NCBI GenBank assembly: GCA_037903355.1
Contig: JBAJFE010000050.1
Location: forward strand, 744,001 to 808,000
Reading direction: 5' to 3'
Origin: Trichuris trichiura
Taxonomy: Eukaryota; Nematoda; Enoplea; Trichinellida; Trichuridae
DNA: 64,000 nt
Below, piece after piece: positions 35,238 through 46,503 of the stretch. Numbering within the stretch: position 1 is the first letter of the stretch; each line of letters opens with the position of its first letter. A program made the translations under genes and the position numbers. The notes under the pieces are model-generated. The model had not been told where the DNA came from. It saw only the letters and a list, made by a program, of their open reading frames with translations, and made no database searches.

Positions 35238-37383
35238 TGTCATTGCATCTGTTGCCCAGAATAACTAATCTTCTTGAAAATGCACAGCCCATAAATGTGA
35301 GATCGTGCAAATATAAAAGTTTTGTAATACGCTTTTTCTGACAAAAACATTTTCGCATTATAACAAGCAGTTTGATAGAAATTTTTGGCAGCTGCTATAT
35401 TTGCTTTTAAAATAACTTAATGCGCAGCGGTTTGACGTAATGGGAAATAATGGCAACTAATAGTTTTCGATTCAGCCTCATTGCTCAAGGCGCGCATCAG
35501 GCTTGCGCATGCGTTGATCGATAAATAAAGCCGCAGTTATGTACTCCAAAAACGAATAAGGGATTTTTTTACCTATTCTTCAACTAACCTGCGAATCGCC
35601 AGCTTATTATCGTACTACCAGCACGCTCAATTCAAACCAGCATGCGGGAAAACACTAAAAGTGAACTTTTCTTGAATTCCACTACAATTTAACCGATGAT
35701 ATGCTTGGCAAACGTCAGGATCTTAACGCTGAATACTTTACTACGGCATTTTCCCAGCAAACAGTCACTAGACTAAGTAAACAAGAAAGAATTAAAATGT
35801 AAAATCATTTAAGGCTAAGCTAAGTATCCGGCAGACACAAATGAACAACTAACATTACGCGATATTCACTTAATTTAGCCCAAAGACTGTTGAATGACAG
35901 CAGTCGCAGCTAGTCTAATGGTTTGACAAGTTAAAGGAAACTGGCCTGGTTTTTACGCCAGACAGTTTTCTGTTTTGTGCATTATACAAATTTCGTAGAG
36001 CATTTTGGACATTTTAGCAGGTTGCGTCTTCTTGGGAGGATGATGCGCCGACTAAATGTAACGTACCTGAATACATAATGACTACTGTATTTATTTTCCT
36101 CATGTTGAGTTTTTGATATTTTTGTTGCATAGGCGCCTATTTTGGCAACAGTAGCAGCGACATGCGACGGCCCTACAAATACTACAGGTTTTTTTGACAA
36201 GCGCGACGACCAGTAGATAAGCGTAGTTTTGTAGGTACAAACCTCCAGATGCCAACGATATCCCAGAGGATCCAACATCTGACTACATGAACCTGTTGAG
36301 CATGTTATTTAGTATGTGCGGTCTGTTAATGCGTGTAAGCCTTTGCCTACGTCAGCGTTGTGTTGGTAAGCTGCATTTCCACTTATAGACAAAGTGGTGC
36401 GCTTGGCTTGCGCTGTCTTGCTCATTTATCAGTTTTGCCAATTCAAAATCCATTGATGACGCTAAACAAATTGTCACAAGTTTTATGTAAGCTCTATTTT
36501 TGCCCATAGCTCTGCGACGTTGTCTGTTATTCGTCTAGGCTGTCAATCTCCTCGGTTGTCATGTGCTATCTTCAAAATCCGCAGCCAATGACTTCTCCCT
36601 GGTCAACAACATAGCATTTAAGCTTCCGAAAAACAGTGACAGAACCGAGACTTAGAAAAGCTGATTTTTCTTTGCGTATTTGGGCTTTGTTCAACTCTTT
36701 CACCGACCTTCTCTTTTCAGTATGATTAGTAAAATTATTATACAGGCAGATCTAATCCTCCACCGTGTACTTTCTCTTTTCTGAAAGTTTGGCATATTGC
36801 TTTACGAGGATGCGATTGTGCAATCGCAAATGCTTCCTATTTTGTTTATCTTCGTCTAAGGTTCGTGAACTCGACGTTAGGCTGTTAAAACGGTGCTTTC
36901 TATATGGCTCAAGTAAAAGTAAACCCAATCGTTTTGTTTAATATGAATACATTTGACAGTGAGGTCAGCCTGAAAATAGGGCATTATTTTAACTTAGCAT
37001 AGCGCCGCATCTTTTTGTCAAGACGCTGTCGATGGGATGAACTACATCCCGAAAGCTCCTTCATTATTTACAACGAATGAGTCAAACCTGACGCAAAGCA
37101 TTTGAAACTAAAACGTTATACTCTGATTTACATATATAATTACATCAGTATTGCTCCTGGCCTAAATTCTCTACTGTAAAGGTAATATGTTGCCCTATTG
37201 TTGGTTTGAAAATGAATGGTACCTGCGCATTACAGTATTCACCACAAGTTTAAGACAATCAATGTAGCTTTGTAACAGCCGCGTTTATTAGATAGGAGAA
37301 GTACGGCATGCATCTTATGCACATTTAAGCTAGGGATCGATAAAACACGGGTTGAAAAATTGCATTTACAGCACAGCTATTGA
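35238..37383. other. Intergenic, no gene seen
   Basis: Between the tail-anchored gene and the REV1 stop. A minus-strand frame at 35982-36278 ends with KCPKCSTKFV, but has no splice partner or family support. Confidence 0.4.
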
Positions 37384-40195
37384 TTAGTTATCTATAGCCA
37401 TTGGAGCGCCGTATTCTTCCACCATTATTTCCTGAATCGACTCGAGAGCAGTCTCGACGGGCAGTTTGAGTATCGGATTCTTACGCATCGCTTCGCTGCA
37501 AACTTTATACAGTATTTTCCATCCATGAGCAGGTCTGCAAGCCTTACCGTAAATAAACCATCATATTTCGCGCCATTTCCAAATACTTTGTGTATATCAG
37601 GCGTACAATAAAAGACGCAACTCGGAACACGTCCGGCGGTGGCGGTACTAAAATAAAATGTCAAAACATTCAGCTTTACGGAATCTAAGAACCTGAAAAT
37701 CGCAATGAGTTCAAATTTTCAAAAATAATCAATACTCCGCGTAAATAAGCGTAAAAGCTTACGGGTAGTTGATTGAATCCACGAAGTGACCGCTTGTTTA
37801 ACAGCTTCGAATTCGTCCGGATCGAAGCGTTCGTAGACGTCAAATGAGGAAAACGGAAATTCCATCCGAGGTGTTCTATCGTCAAGCGCCTATAAGCAAA
37901 AAAAACTCAACTCACTAAACATAATCATAAAAACGTCAACACTGAACGTAAAGATTAGAAGTGGTCAAATAATTGACATTTTGGGACATTGTTACTTGTA
38001 CTAACAGCTTAACTTTTAAAAGAACATACTTTCGCCCGCTTTTGCTCTATTTGACGAACAATCTTTTTGCGTATGCTTTCCGGCAATTCTTCCAACACTT
38101 GTTGGTCAATCTGACCGAAAGAACGACGAAGGTATATTTTTTCGCGAGGTAAACAAAGATTACTTTGTTCCACCTACCTGCGAAGGCTCAGGAATTAGTA
38201 ATGAGCATTGCGTATTTGGCTCAGACGATTCACTTTCCGTTTCTGCTACTTCCTCAGGTGGCTCTGAAAGCTGTTGCTGCTGCGGTCGTTTTCTTTTCGC
38301 CTATATGATTAAAGCGCTTTTGTTTGATATACTTTATAGCGGCATAATACCGTGCCGTCTGCTGCCAACAGATGGGTTAGTTTTTCGCGAATACTTTCAG
38401 GCAGGGCGTCAAGCACCTCTTTGTCTGCCTGAAACAAAAAAGCATATAAGATGAAAATATTTAAATTCACCTCGACATATAGATATACTTCACATTGAAG
38501 TTGTTTACTTCGACAATTGGATGCACTAGAGCCTGAAGCACCCTCTTTTTCCTCTAAGGGTGCTGCATTCCTTAAGTTGGATACAGTGACGTCAGTGACT
38601 GCGTTTTCCTCTTCAACTCTTGGCGCATTGTTCAAGTCAGCGCTGGTCGCCTGTTTACAGAAGCTCCAAGTATAAAGCTTAAAAAGAATGCGTTTTACAA
38701 AATCGTACACCGGGTTTGGTCCAGCTTTCAGCTCGCTTTGATTCTCCGAAAAAGCAGCGGATCAAGTCTTTGTTGTTTGCCTTTTGGCCAGTCGCGATGG
38801 ACCGAAGCTTGTGCACCGATATGCCTATCTATTTGGGCAAGAAAAATTTACATTTCAAACACCTTCAAGCGACCGTAGCCTTCTCCAACCCCTCGTATAT
38901 CTGTAGGCTGTGGCTGCAAGCTGCGCAGCAGCGACACCACCGTTCGCGCGATCACCGGCTCGGAGGAGGTATGCGTTCCAATGGTGACAGATTTGCACAC
39001 TGAATCGCATATCCCGTGGCCCAAAAATTTCATTGTTTCCACCGAGGCCTCCGGAGCACGTATCTATTATCATAGACGAAATTTATAAGCGTCAATTTTC
39101 ATTTTTTCAAATTCACATTCCACAACGCGGGCACAATATTTGAAAGAGCAGTTTATATACCTAATTAATCCCTGAAGATTAATATGGCGGCACGCTGCTG
39201 ATGATTCGAAAGCGCTGAGTGCTTTTACGTACTTCTATTCTATGGCATTAGATCGGTTTATCTTAACCTCAATTATGAAAATATAATAATAATAATAAAA
39301 TTTATTTTTATAAGGCTTACAGTTTATCTTAGGCTAGGATAAGGGCGGAACAAGATGGCCAACGTGCTCGGCAGCAAGGAAAGAACTGGAATGATGAGAT
39401 GCTTACCAAAAAAGAACCTGAATATCTCAGATTACGGTAACAGATTTTGAAATCTCGCCTGCGTTGCACACGCGTTATTTGAGCATTAGAGAAGCTTGAT
39501 TAGGGAGAGTCAATCGTACGAACCATCAATTTGAGAGTGAAGGTTCGCCCTTCCACGCTTTGTCTGTGCATTCGCTCCGAGACTTCGCGGCTTAACTTTT
39601 TGACAAATTCCACAGTTTCGTCCCACTAAAAAGGCGATCGGTAACTCGTGGGTAAACGCGTTGCGTTTTAGCCAACGTCTTTTAACCGGACGCCGTAGTT
39701 CACGTCGCAGGATAGAGACTTTTTTGTTGCTTCCATTTGCACCGGGGCGGAATCGATTCCTCGCGCTTTGGCGTACAACGTTTCCCCAATTTTCTTACCG
39801 AAACGTTGAACCAAAGTGGGCAAGTCCAGACGAATGAGGTCGCCGCATGTGGCTACCTTTAAATCTTTAAGCTTTTTAAGAGTACTGTAGCCGACACCTG
39901 CGAATTGAATAAATTTTGCGAATTGCCATCGTGGAGCAGCGTAGGCGTACCGGGAAGATCGCCCACGCTTATAGCCTCCATAAAACGGGATACTTGTTTG
40001 GAAGTGACCGCGTATTGACCATTAGGCTTTGCCATTCTTGTGGCTAACCTAGCAACCAACTTATTGGGCCCTAAAATCAAAGCTGATTATCTAGCTTGCA
40101 TGCGCGATCTTTTCATCGAACCAATTCCAGCCGAAGCTGAGCAACCGGTCGTTGAATAGATTTCCCGCCGAAGGTAGGATATTACCTCGGATGAG

Positions 40196-40492
40196 TGTAC
40201 GAAACCCAGTGGCAAGCGCACACAGAAATACGTTACCAAACGCTTTACTTTCGACACGACAGCTTGCACACAACACAGCCGACCAGCAGCAAAGCACAAA
40301 CGAACAACGCCCTTATCTCTCTTGGCCTGCCTGCCTGCGCGTTAGTCAGATCACTGGCACAGAGCCAAGGATCAGCGGCTGGCGCTCGCGTCCGGCGGCG
40401 TCGCAAATGTTTACGCTCCTGCCTGAGCGCTACGCCCTCGCGAACGCCTGGCGCCCGCTTTGGGCTCGCGGACGTGCGCAGGCTCCGCTACA
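40196..40492 (-). repeat. 3' LTR
   Basis: 297 bp, matching 44244-44540 without a difference that I could see. The inner edge abuts a purine tract (AGGGGGGAG on the minus strand, 40493-40501), the expected polypurine tract. Confidence 0.93.
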
Positions 40493-40501
40493 CTCCCCCC
40501 T
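40493..40501 (-). promoter_or_regulatory. Polypurine tract
   Basis: AGGGGGGAG on the element's strand, directly adjoining the 3' LTR; the usual primer for plus-strand DNA synthesis. Confidence 0.75.
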
Positions 40502-40506
40502 GGCAC

Positions 40507-43401
40507 TCAAGTGTCACAACAGGCGCATGTCCGAGCCTTGCGCACTCGCGACGAACGCTTTAACCTGGCAGGCAGGACCTCAAATTCTCCAATCGGACAC
40601 GTGGTTAGTGGCTCCTCTTCCCTAGGCATCGACTGGGCTTTTGGATGGGCGAAGTGGAGAACGAGTTCATCGTCTGAGTCATCTTCAGGCTGCGCTTGTT
40701 CGCGTGACTCTTCTGGCTCCAATCGATGACGCAAGTCTCGCACGTGTCGCGGGATGCCATCAATTTCCACAGCGTGGCGGGAAGGAACTCCTGTCACTGT
40801 CCCTCGCTGATACCTGGAGGCGCAACGAGCTTCGGAAGGTTTCACCCACACCTTCTCTCCAACGACATAGGGCGCAGGGTCACGGCGATCTTCTTCAGGC
40901 AGCTTGTCGACGTCGCGAATCCTCACGTCGTACCGGTACACTCCGGCAGCCGGCGTCGACGATGCACTGCAATCGTCCCGTGGAGCGACGTTGTAGAGAT
41001 AGACGGCCTCCAGTATCGAGCATCCCTTTCGCGCGGCGATTACCTTGACAGACCGATGGCAGCGCTCCGCGATGCCATTACCCGAAGGGACGTATGCACA
41101 CCTGAAACGCAGTCGCACTCCCCAACGAGCAGCAAAGGCGGCGAACGATCGGCTTCGGAAGGCAGTGTCATTATCCAAGAGCAACTCTTCGGGAGCCCCT
41201 CGCTCGCAGAAGACGCTTTCTAGTTGCTCTATCACGTCTGCGCTGGTCTGAAGTCTCAGGGGCCGCCACACCGCGAACCGCGAGGGCCCACAATCAATGA
41301 GCGTTAAAAACGGTCTTACGCCGCAATGGGTGATGTCAATCGCCACACGTTGCCAAACGCGTGGAACTTCCAAGGTTCCACGCTCCCACTTGGCAGGCGG
41401 GGGATCAATGGACTGGCACACTTGGCACTTGCTCACCACCTGGCGCACCAAGCCCCTGTTTACTGCGGGGTTCGCCCGCCTTACGAAGTAGGACGTTCTC
41501 CTCACGCCAGGATGGCCGGCTGCGTGATGCACCGCGGCAATCAAACGCATGGCCCCTGGGTCGGCGACGGCTGCGCATGCTGGGTTGCTGGGACCGGTCA
41601 CGGGTGTCATCCATCGTTGAGGCACACGAGTCAACGAGTCTGCTCGATTGTCCACAGACTTCACGAGTTTGACAGAGAGCTGGAGCGCGTACTCCTCGAC
41701 CAGAGAGAGCACTGTGCTGATCCGTCGACGAATGAGCATCTCACCGGCTGCCTTCGTCCGCAGCCGGGCCTTCCCTGACAATCCGTCAGACATCCAGTGG
41801 TAGACGGTCGACGAATCGGTCATCAGCTCGATAGTCTTCATCTTCCAGGAGAGGGCTAGGTTGAGCCCTCGGATGACGGCGTCGAGCTCCGCTAAGTTTA
41901 TGTGCTGGGCGTCATCCCGGCGCAACCACGACGCGTCCTCCACGATCGCGCCTCCGACCTCTAACGCCACGCCCAGCGCCAAGCCGCTGGCGTCGACCCA
42001 TATTCTGGCCGTCTCGCCAGATACGTTCCAAACCCCTCGGGCCGGGTCGTGCTCCTTCACCCGAGCTGCAATCTCCTCCAAGAGAGGTCTGATCGTTCCA
42101 CCGTCAATGGGTTCGTCCCAGCTTTTCGTGGCGGCGTTAGCTGCTCGTTTCACAAACGCAGCAGCCACCCTCAACCACCCGCACACAGGAAGATGGCCCA
42201 CGAGCTCACCGCAATATGCAAACACCGCTCGGCGAGTCAGTTGCTGCGGTACGTCGCCTACTGTGTTGCCTCTTGCCCACGTCAGGCGGCCGCGCTCACT
42301 GCTGACTTTCAAGCCGAGGACGCGCGCACCGTCCACCAAGCGCACGGGAGGCTTGCACTTAAGACCGTGGTGCTCAAGTTCTTCTTCCACACGGCTCGCT
42401 GGGACGACGTTCTCACTAACCAATATGTCGTCGATATACGCCGACGTCCCTCGTTTAATCGCCGGGTCTTGCGAAAGCACGAAACTGAGGACCGTCTTCA
42501 TAACCAGAGGCGCTACGTTCAGGCCGAACCCTAGGCGCGTTAGGCAGTACCTTCGGCCTCTAAATTCCACGGTCTGGTAGGGCCACAAGGCCTCGTCCAC
42601 GTGGACTTGCAGATAAGCATCCTTCAGATCGATCAAGGCGACGTTGGCACCTTGTCTTCGCCATTGCCGCAGTTTGTCTGCGCACACGTCGGCCGCCGCG
42701 GTGAAGGGCTCGATATGAGCGTTCAACTCACGGAAATCCATAACTGGGCGGACTTTCTGCTTGTGCCGTTGGACCACCGCCATTAGGGGAATAAGCCCCT
42801 TTGCTTGACCGTGGCGACGCGTGTCGTACGGAATGAGCCATCCCTTCTGGATCCACTTTTCGAGTTCCGTCTCGTACGACGCTCGGACACGCGTGCTCGG
42901 TGAGTATTCCTTCACTGAGTTCTTCAAGACGGCTGGCCCTTCACCGCCCGTCCACTTCCAGGCGGCGGTCCAAACCCGCGTTGACGGGTCAAAAGCTACG
43001 GAGAAGTCCCGTTCATCTAGCCGGACCGGGACCACGCCTGCAGAGCAGACCGGAGTGCTTTCTGAACCAAAGCTCACCCGTGGGCCCTTAGTCACGTGGA
43101 CCCCTCCAAGGGCTTCTATACCATTCATTCCAAGGATGAAGTCGAAGCCGAGTGGCTTGGCGTCGACTATGATTGCTTCGACCGTAGCTCGGCTGCCATC
43201 AGTCCGCTCCAGGCCTACGACTCCCACGCCTCGGCACTCCAGTTCCTTTCCATCGACTGCCAAGAGACTTACGGGCCGTCTCGTCCATCGCTTGCAACTT
43301 CTGACATGAGCCACGCACTTAGAACATCCAGTGTCGACTAGCACGTTACGAAGGATGCCGTCGATGCGCAGTCTTGTGGAGGGCAGCGCCTTGGTCAACA
43401 T
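40507..43401 (-). CDS. Pol polyprotein (PR-RT-RNaseH-IN)
   Basis: 964 codons from the first ATG, but the frame is open further upstream, past the gag stop, as expected for frameshift expression. Protease: VLVDTGCSKC near residue 20. Reverse transcriptase: LIDLKDAYLQ and YIDDIL. RNase H: WVDASG with downstream acidic residues. Integrase: an N-terminal HH-CC zinc finger (HHAAGHPG, CQVCQ) and a D-D-E core (AIDITH, LLLDNDTAF, NGIAERCHRS). No stop or frameshift within. The stop lies 6 bp before the polypurine tract. Confidence 0.93.
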   Translation of the reverse strand: MLTKALPSTRLRIDGILRNVLVDTGCSKCVAHVRSCKRWTRRPVSLLAVDGKELECRGVGVVGLERTDGSRATVEAIIVDAKPLGFDFILGMNGIEALGGVHVTKGPRVSFGSESTPVCSAGVVPVRLDERDFSVAFDPSTRVWTAAWKWTGGEGPAVLKNSVKEYSPSTRVRASYETELEKWIQKGWLIPYDTRRHGQAKGLIPLMAVVQRHKQKVRPVMDFRELNAHIEPFTAAADVCADKLRQWRRQGANVALIDLKDAYLQVHVDEALWPYQTVEFRGRRYCLTRLGFGLNVAPLVMKTVLSFVLSQDPAIKRGTSAYIDDILVSENVVPASRVEEELEHHGLKCKPPVRLVDGARVLGLKVSSERGRLTWARGNTVGDVPQQLTRRAVFAYCGELVGHLPVCGWLRVAAAFVKRAANAATKSWDEPIDGGTIRPLLEEIAARVKEHDPARGVWNVSGETARIWVDASGLALGVALEVGGAIVEDASWLRRDDAQHINLAELDAVIRGLNLALSWKMKTIELMTDSSTVYHWMSDGLSGKARLRTKAAGEMLIRRRISTVLSLVEEYALQLSVKLVKSVDNRADSLTRVPQRWMTPVTGPSNPACAAVADPGAMRLIAAVHHAAGHPGVRRTSYFVRRANPAVNRGLVRQVVSKCQVCQSIDPPPAKWERGTLEVPRVWQRVAIDITHCGVRPFLTLIDCGPSRFAVWRPLRLQTSADVIEQLESVFCERGAPEELLLDNDTAFRSRSFAAFAARWGVRLRFRCAYVPSGNGIAERCHRSVKVIAARKGCSILEAVYLYNVAPRDDCSASSTPAAGVYRYDVRIRDVDKLPEEDRRDPAPYVVGEKVWVKPSEARCASRYQRGTVTGVPSRHAVEIDGIPRHVRDLRHRLEPEESREQAQPEDDSDDELVLHFAHPKAQSMPREEEPLTTCPIGEFEVLPARLKRSSRVRKARTCACCDT

Positions 43402-43407
43402 CGGCAG

Positions 43408-43452
43408 GGGGAGTAGGCTGGCGCTGACGCCTACTCCCCGTCGGCGTTTCCC
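43408..43452 (-). promoter_or_regulatory. gag-pol -1 ribosomal frameshift signal
   Basis: Slippery heptamer G GGA AAC (43452-43446) is in the gag frame. A 6-nt spacer follows (43445-43440), then a perfect 11-bp stem GGGGAGTAGGC (43439-43429) / GCCTACTCCCC (43418-43408) with a 10-nt loop. The gag stop codon TAG (43433-43431) lies within the stem. Slipping back one base enters the pol frame, which is open through the stop. Confidence 0.85.
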
Positions 43453-44216
43453 TGGTTGCCGACATCGGCGGCCACTGAAGCGTCTCGACGGCGACCTTGT
43501 CGCCCTCTCCGGCGAGCGTGCGCCCTCGGCGGCTCACCGGCGTCCGGGCTCTGGCGCGGAGTCGGGCAATCTCTAGCAAAATGACCCAGTCCACCGCAGG
43601 AGAAGCATTTCTGCGCCAGACGGACTTGCTGCGGCCTCCGCCTCCGCTCCGCAGCTCCCAGGCAGGCGTCGCTCAAGCCCATCGGGAAGTCGTCCTTCAG
43701 CACAGCGCGGGCTCGGCCGACGATGTCCTCCAGGCTTAGGCTCTCCAGGCGTGAACCCACACGAAGCAGCTGGCGGATGCTCCCTGGCAGTCCGGCCACA
43801 AAGGCACAGGCCAGTGCCTTTTCCGACACACCACCGAAGAGACTCGCAAGTCTTCGCAAATCCGCCAAAAATGAATCTGGCTGTTCGTCCGGCTTCAGCT
43901 TCCTTGAGACGAACCGCTCATAGGCAACGAAGGAGTCCACCTCGAATGCCGCCCTCAGCGCGTCTTTAACCTTGACAGCGTCCCTCTGGTGCTCAAGCGG
44001 AAGCTGGCTATACACGGCGAAGGCGCTACCAGCCAGTCGCAGCGGTATGACGCTCGTAACATCGTCGATTCCTCGGATCCGGCACACCAGCTCGAGCTTG
44101 TCGAGCCATTCGGAAATCGGTTGATTCGACGAGCCGTCATATTCAGGAATGAGTCTCACGTCAAGGGAAGCATCGGTCTGCCGGGGCTCAGTCTTTGTTT
44201 CTGTGGAGGCATCCAT
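43431..44216 (-). CDS. Gag protein
   Basis: About 261 residues from the ATG at 44216; the frame is open further up into the LTR, but this ATG is the first after the LTR. It carries a retrotransposon Gag capsid-like segment (EWLDKLELVCRIRG, VKDALRAAFEV, FVAGLPGSIRQLL) and one zinc knuckle CFSCGGLGHFARDC (CX2CX4HX4C), then a basic tail. It ends at the TAG at 43431, inside the frameshift stem. Confidence 0.9.
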   Translation of the reverse strand: MDASTETKTEPRQTDASLDVRLIPEYDGSSNQPISEWLDKLELVCRIRGIDDVTSVIPLRLAGSAFAVYSQLPLEHQRDAVKVKDALRAAFEVDSFVAYERFVSRKLKPDEQPDSFLADLRRLASLFGGVSEKALACAFVAGLPGSIRQLLRVGSRLESLSLEDIVGRARAVLKDDFPMGLSDACLGAAERRRRPQQVRLAQKCFSCGGLGHFARDCPTPRQSPDAGEPPRAHARRRGRQGRRRDASVAADVGNQGNADGE

Positions 44217-44243
44217 TCCGTTAGGCTCCGAGCCTCGATAGCT

Positions 44244-44540
44244 TGTACGAAACCCAGTGGCAAGCGCACACAGAAATACGTTACCAAACGCTTTACTTTC
44301 GACACGACAGCTTGCACACAACACAGCCGACCAGCAGCAAAGCACAAACGAACAACGCCCTTATCTCTCTTGGCCTGCCTGCCTGCGCGTTAGTCAGATC
44401 ACTGGCACAGAGCCAAGGATCAGCGGCTGGCGCTCGCGTCCGGCGGCGTCGCAAATGTTTACGCTCCTGCCTGAGCGCTACGCCCTCGCGAACGCCTGGC
44501 GCCCGCTTTGGGCTCGCGGACGTGCGCAGGCTCCGCTACA
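44244..44540 (-). repeat. 5' LTR
   Basis: 297 bp, same sequence as 40196-40492. Followed on the element strand by AGCTATCGAGGCTCGGAGCC, which is not a recognisable tRNA 3'-end complement. Confidence 0.93.
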
Positions 44541-46503
44541 ATGAGGAAGCGTCAATTGACGAGCAAAGCTCCTTGAGATTTAGGTACATCTCGTCGCAGC
44601 TAATGGCTTCAATATCGGCTGTATACCTGAACAAAGATGAAATAAAAAGGATGAATTACATAGAATCTAACGTACCGTGAAACTAAGGAGAAAAATGTTG
44701 TTGACACCTCTTTACAACGATTAAAGTCGTAAGGCAACGATTTCAAGGATGGGCAAAGCTTTTGAGCATCTCCGAGTAGCATACCGTTGCGTATGCCAAA
44801 ATTGCGAGCTTCGTAGTTGCATGACGCAATTTCCGACCAGGACGAAACATGCCCATCCTTTACTCTTCCCTTACCGCGGGAATGTGCTACAACCACCGGC
44901 AGACCTCGAAGTTCGGGGTATTTTTGCAAACTAACAGAAACGAAGAAACAATCCAAGTCTAGATGAGCTATAAATGGGTCGTCAGGATGAAATTTAGAAA
45001 CGCCCATATCCGACGATGATCCCTGACGATTTGACCCAATTGAATCCTGCATACGCTTACGATCACCCGATCTATCTTTCTTAGTTTGTCGCATGTTAAG
45101 AACGTAACTTTTTAATTCTTGGGCCAGCGTAGAAATGAAGTGCAGTCTCGAGTGATCGTAAAACTCTTGAAGAAAATTCGGGTCGCTGGTCACTGCCACG
45201 TTGGCTGTTTTTTGCCTTGGCAAAGCAGGCTCCTCATTCGACGGATTTTCGACAGGAATAACAAACTTGCGCATTTCACCGGGATCATCTAATTTACTAC
45301 CGGGTTTGCAAGACGAGTAAAGACGATACAACCGCTCAGGGAGCAAACAGCCAGCTTTCACGCTTTAAAAGTAGAAACAATATACGTAATAGGCTGCTTT
45401 GGAAATGCTCACCTTTCGGTTATCCACTCGGGTCGCATAACTTTGTCGCTTTCCTTAAGTTTGGCTACTTTAGCGTACGCCAAATTGGCTGCAATTACGT
45501 GAGTGGTTTTTGACGTACGATAAATATGGTATTCACCACCGTGTTTCAAAATAAGGCGCTTCAATTGAGCAGCAGGAGGTTCTTGAATTCCAAACAGTCA
45601 GTACAGTAAGGCTGCGATAAGCAACTAAAGCGTACCCGTATAACCGTTCACGTACACGGAAATGCCCTTGAAAATGGTCTTCGTATCTTTGTATTCGCTC
45701 GCCTCTTTTTGAAATTGCGCGGAAAGTTTTGACTTCTTGCACTCCATATATTCGCCCTAAGATAGCGTTCATGCGAATCCGTAACGCCGTTGTGGCAAAC
45801 TCGTCGGCCTACCCATCCTTTCCAATTGCCGTCTTCCGCTGAGCGACTTCTCGGAAACTTCGGCGGCTCCTGACAAGATATGTTTTTGTTAGCAAGACTA
45901 ATCGACTGGAAATACTTTTTGCAAGCGCGAAAATGGGCAAAAATAGCGAGCGAGTTGCAAAAACAGTAAACGCAATGCAAAATGTGCAGTTTTACCTTTA
46001 ATGTAACGTTGCTGCTTTTTTCCATACCCGCATTTCAGAAAAGCGCAGGGATCAAATTTCTTCTTTAAGTTTATTGCTTACTAGCGCAATTGGAGCTACA
46101 TTGGGCAACGAACCTGCGAACCGAGTTTATGACTGTACGTCAAAACGTGTCATCGTGCCATTCTTAACTATTAGCGCTTTTGAACATTTGCAACTAATAA
46201 ATAACAGCTAACCCATAACTGTTTCTTTGGTTTCTAATTGTCTTTCAGATTTTGCGTATCCCACGAGGAATACGTCACCTTGAGACTAACCGCGCTAGGC
46301 TTTAATAAATAGCGGAGATGAGTATTTTATGCATGGCTATTTAAATATTTACATTTTCGCCTGCCTATCGTAAAAATTTTGTTTAAAAAGCTAATATTTG
46401 CTCCAACTTTAAATAAAAGGTAGGAATAAAATGGCGATGCACTCATCCAGATTTCGTTGAGCAATTTTCATTGAGTTTATCCACAGTTTATTTATTCATT
46501 CTG

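Larger units (their letters stand above)
40196..44540 (-). mobile_element. Full-length Ty3/gypsy-type LTR retrotransposon
   Basis: 4,345 bp, transcribed on the minus strand. Two 297-bp LTRs (44244-44540 and 40196-40492) appear identical by eye and start TG and end CA. A 5-bp duplication ATGAG flanks the insert (40191-40195 and 44541-44545). Internal order is gag, protease, reverse transcriptase, RNase H, integrase, which is the Ty3/gypsy (and BEL/Pao) order; the gag with a single CCHC knuckle favours gypsy. Frames are intact, so the insertion is young and the element may be active. It is visibly more GC-rich than the host DNA around it. No TGG-type primer-binding site follows the 5' LTR. Confidence 0.95.
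37384..46025 (-). pseudogene. rev1: REV1 translesion polymerase gene, interrupted by an LTR retrotransposon
   Basis: REV1 inserts dCMP opposite lesions and scaffolds polymerase zeta. Exons: 45996-46025, 45813-45869, 45636-45756, 45413-45581, 44676-45362, 44546-44626 plus 40122-40195, 39951-40070, 39677-39897, 39524-39625, 38890-39063, 38709-38828, 38471-38650, 38351-38428, 38178-38300, 38030-38110, 37763-37889, 37548-37647 and 37384-37495. Ignoring the insert these total 2757 nt (918 codons plus stop) in one frame. Domains: N-terminal GW motif, BRCT (IFKGISVYVNGYT, THVIAANL, RPEWITER), palm (HLDLDCFFVSV, SCDE), fingers (GPNKLVARLATR), little finger (METMKFLGHGICDS), two ubiquitin-binding motifs (VLEELPESIRKKI, VLDALPESIREKL) and the C-terminal REV7-binding domain. 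The insert splits exon 6 about 19 codons after SCDE and adds an immediate TAG, so this allele should make no active polymerase. Donor GTTGG at exons 8 and 10 is weak. Confidence 0.9.

Noticed and set aside
35982..36278. Minus-strand frame ending KCPKCSTKFV
   Set aside because: Only one CxxC pair, no second half of a zinc finger, no splice partner.
44220..44243. Primer-binding site after the 5' LTR
   Set aside because: No TGG or recognisable tRNA complement, so it was not annotated.
40641..44393. Many plus-strand frames of up to 239 codons
   Set aside because: They lie antisense to gag and pol in GC-rich DNA, where stops are rare; none has motifs.
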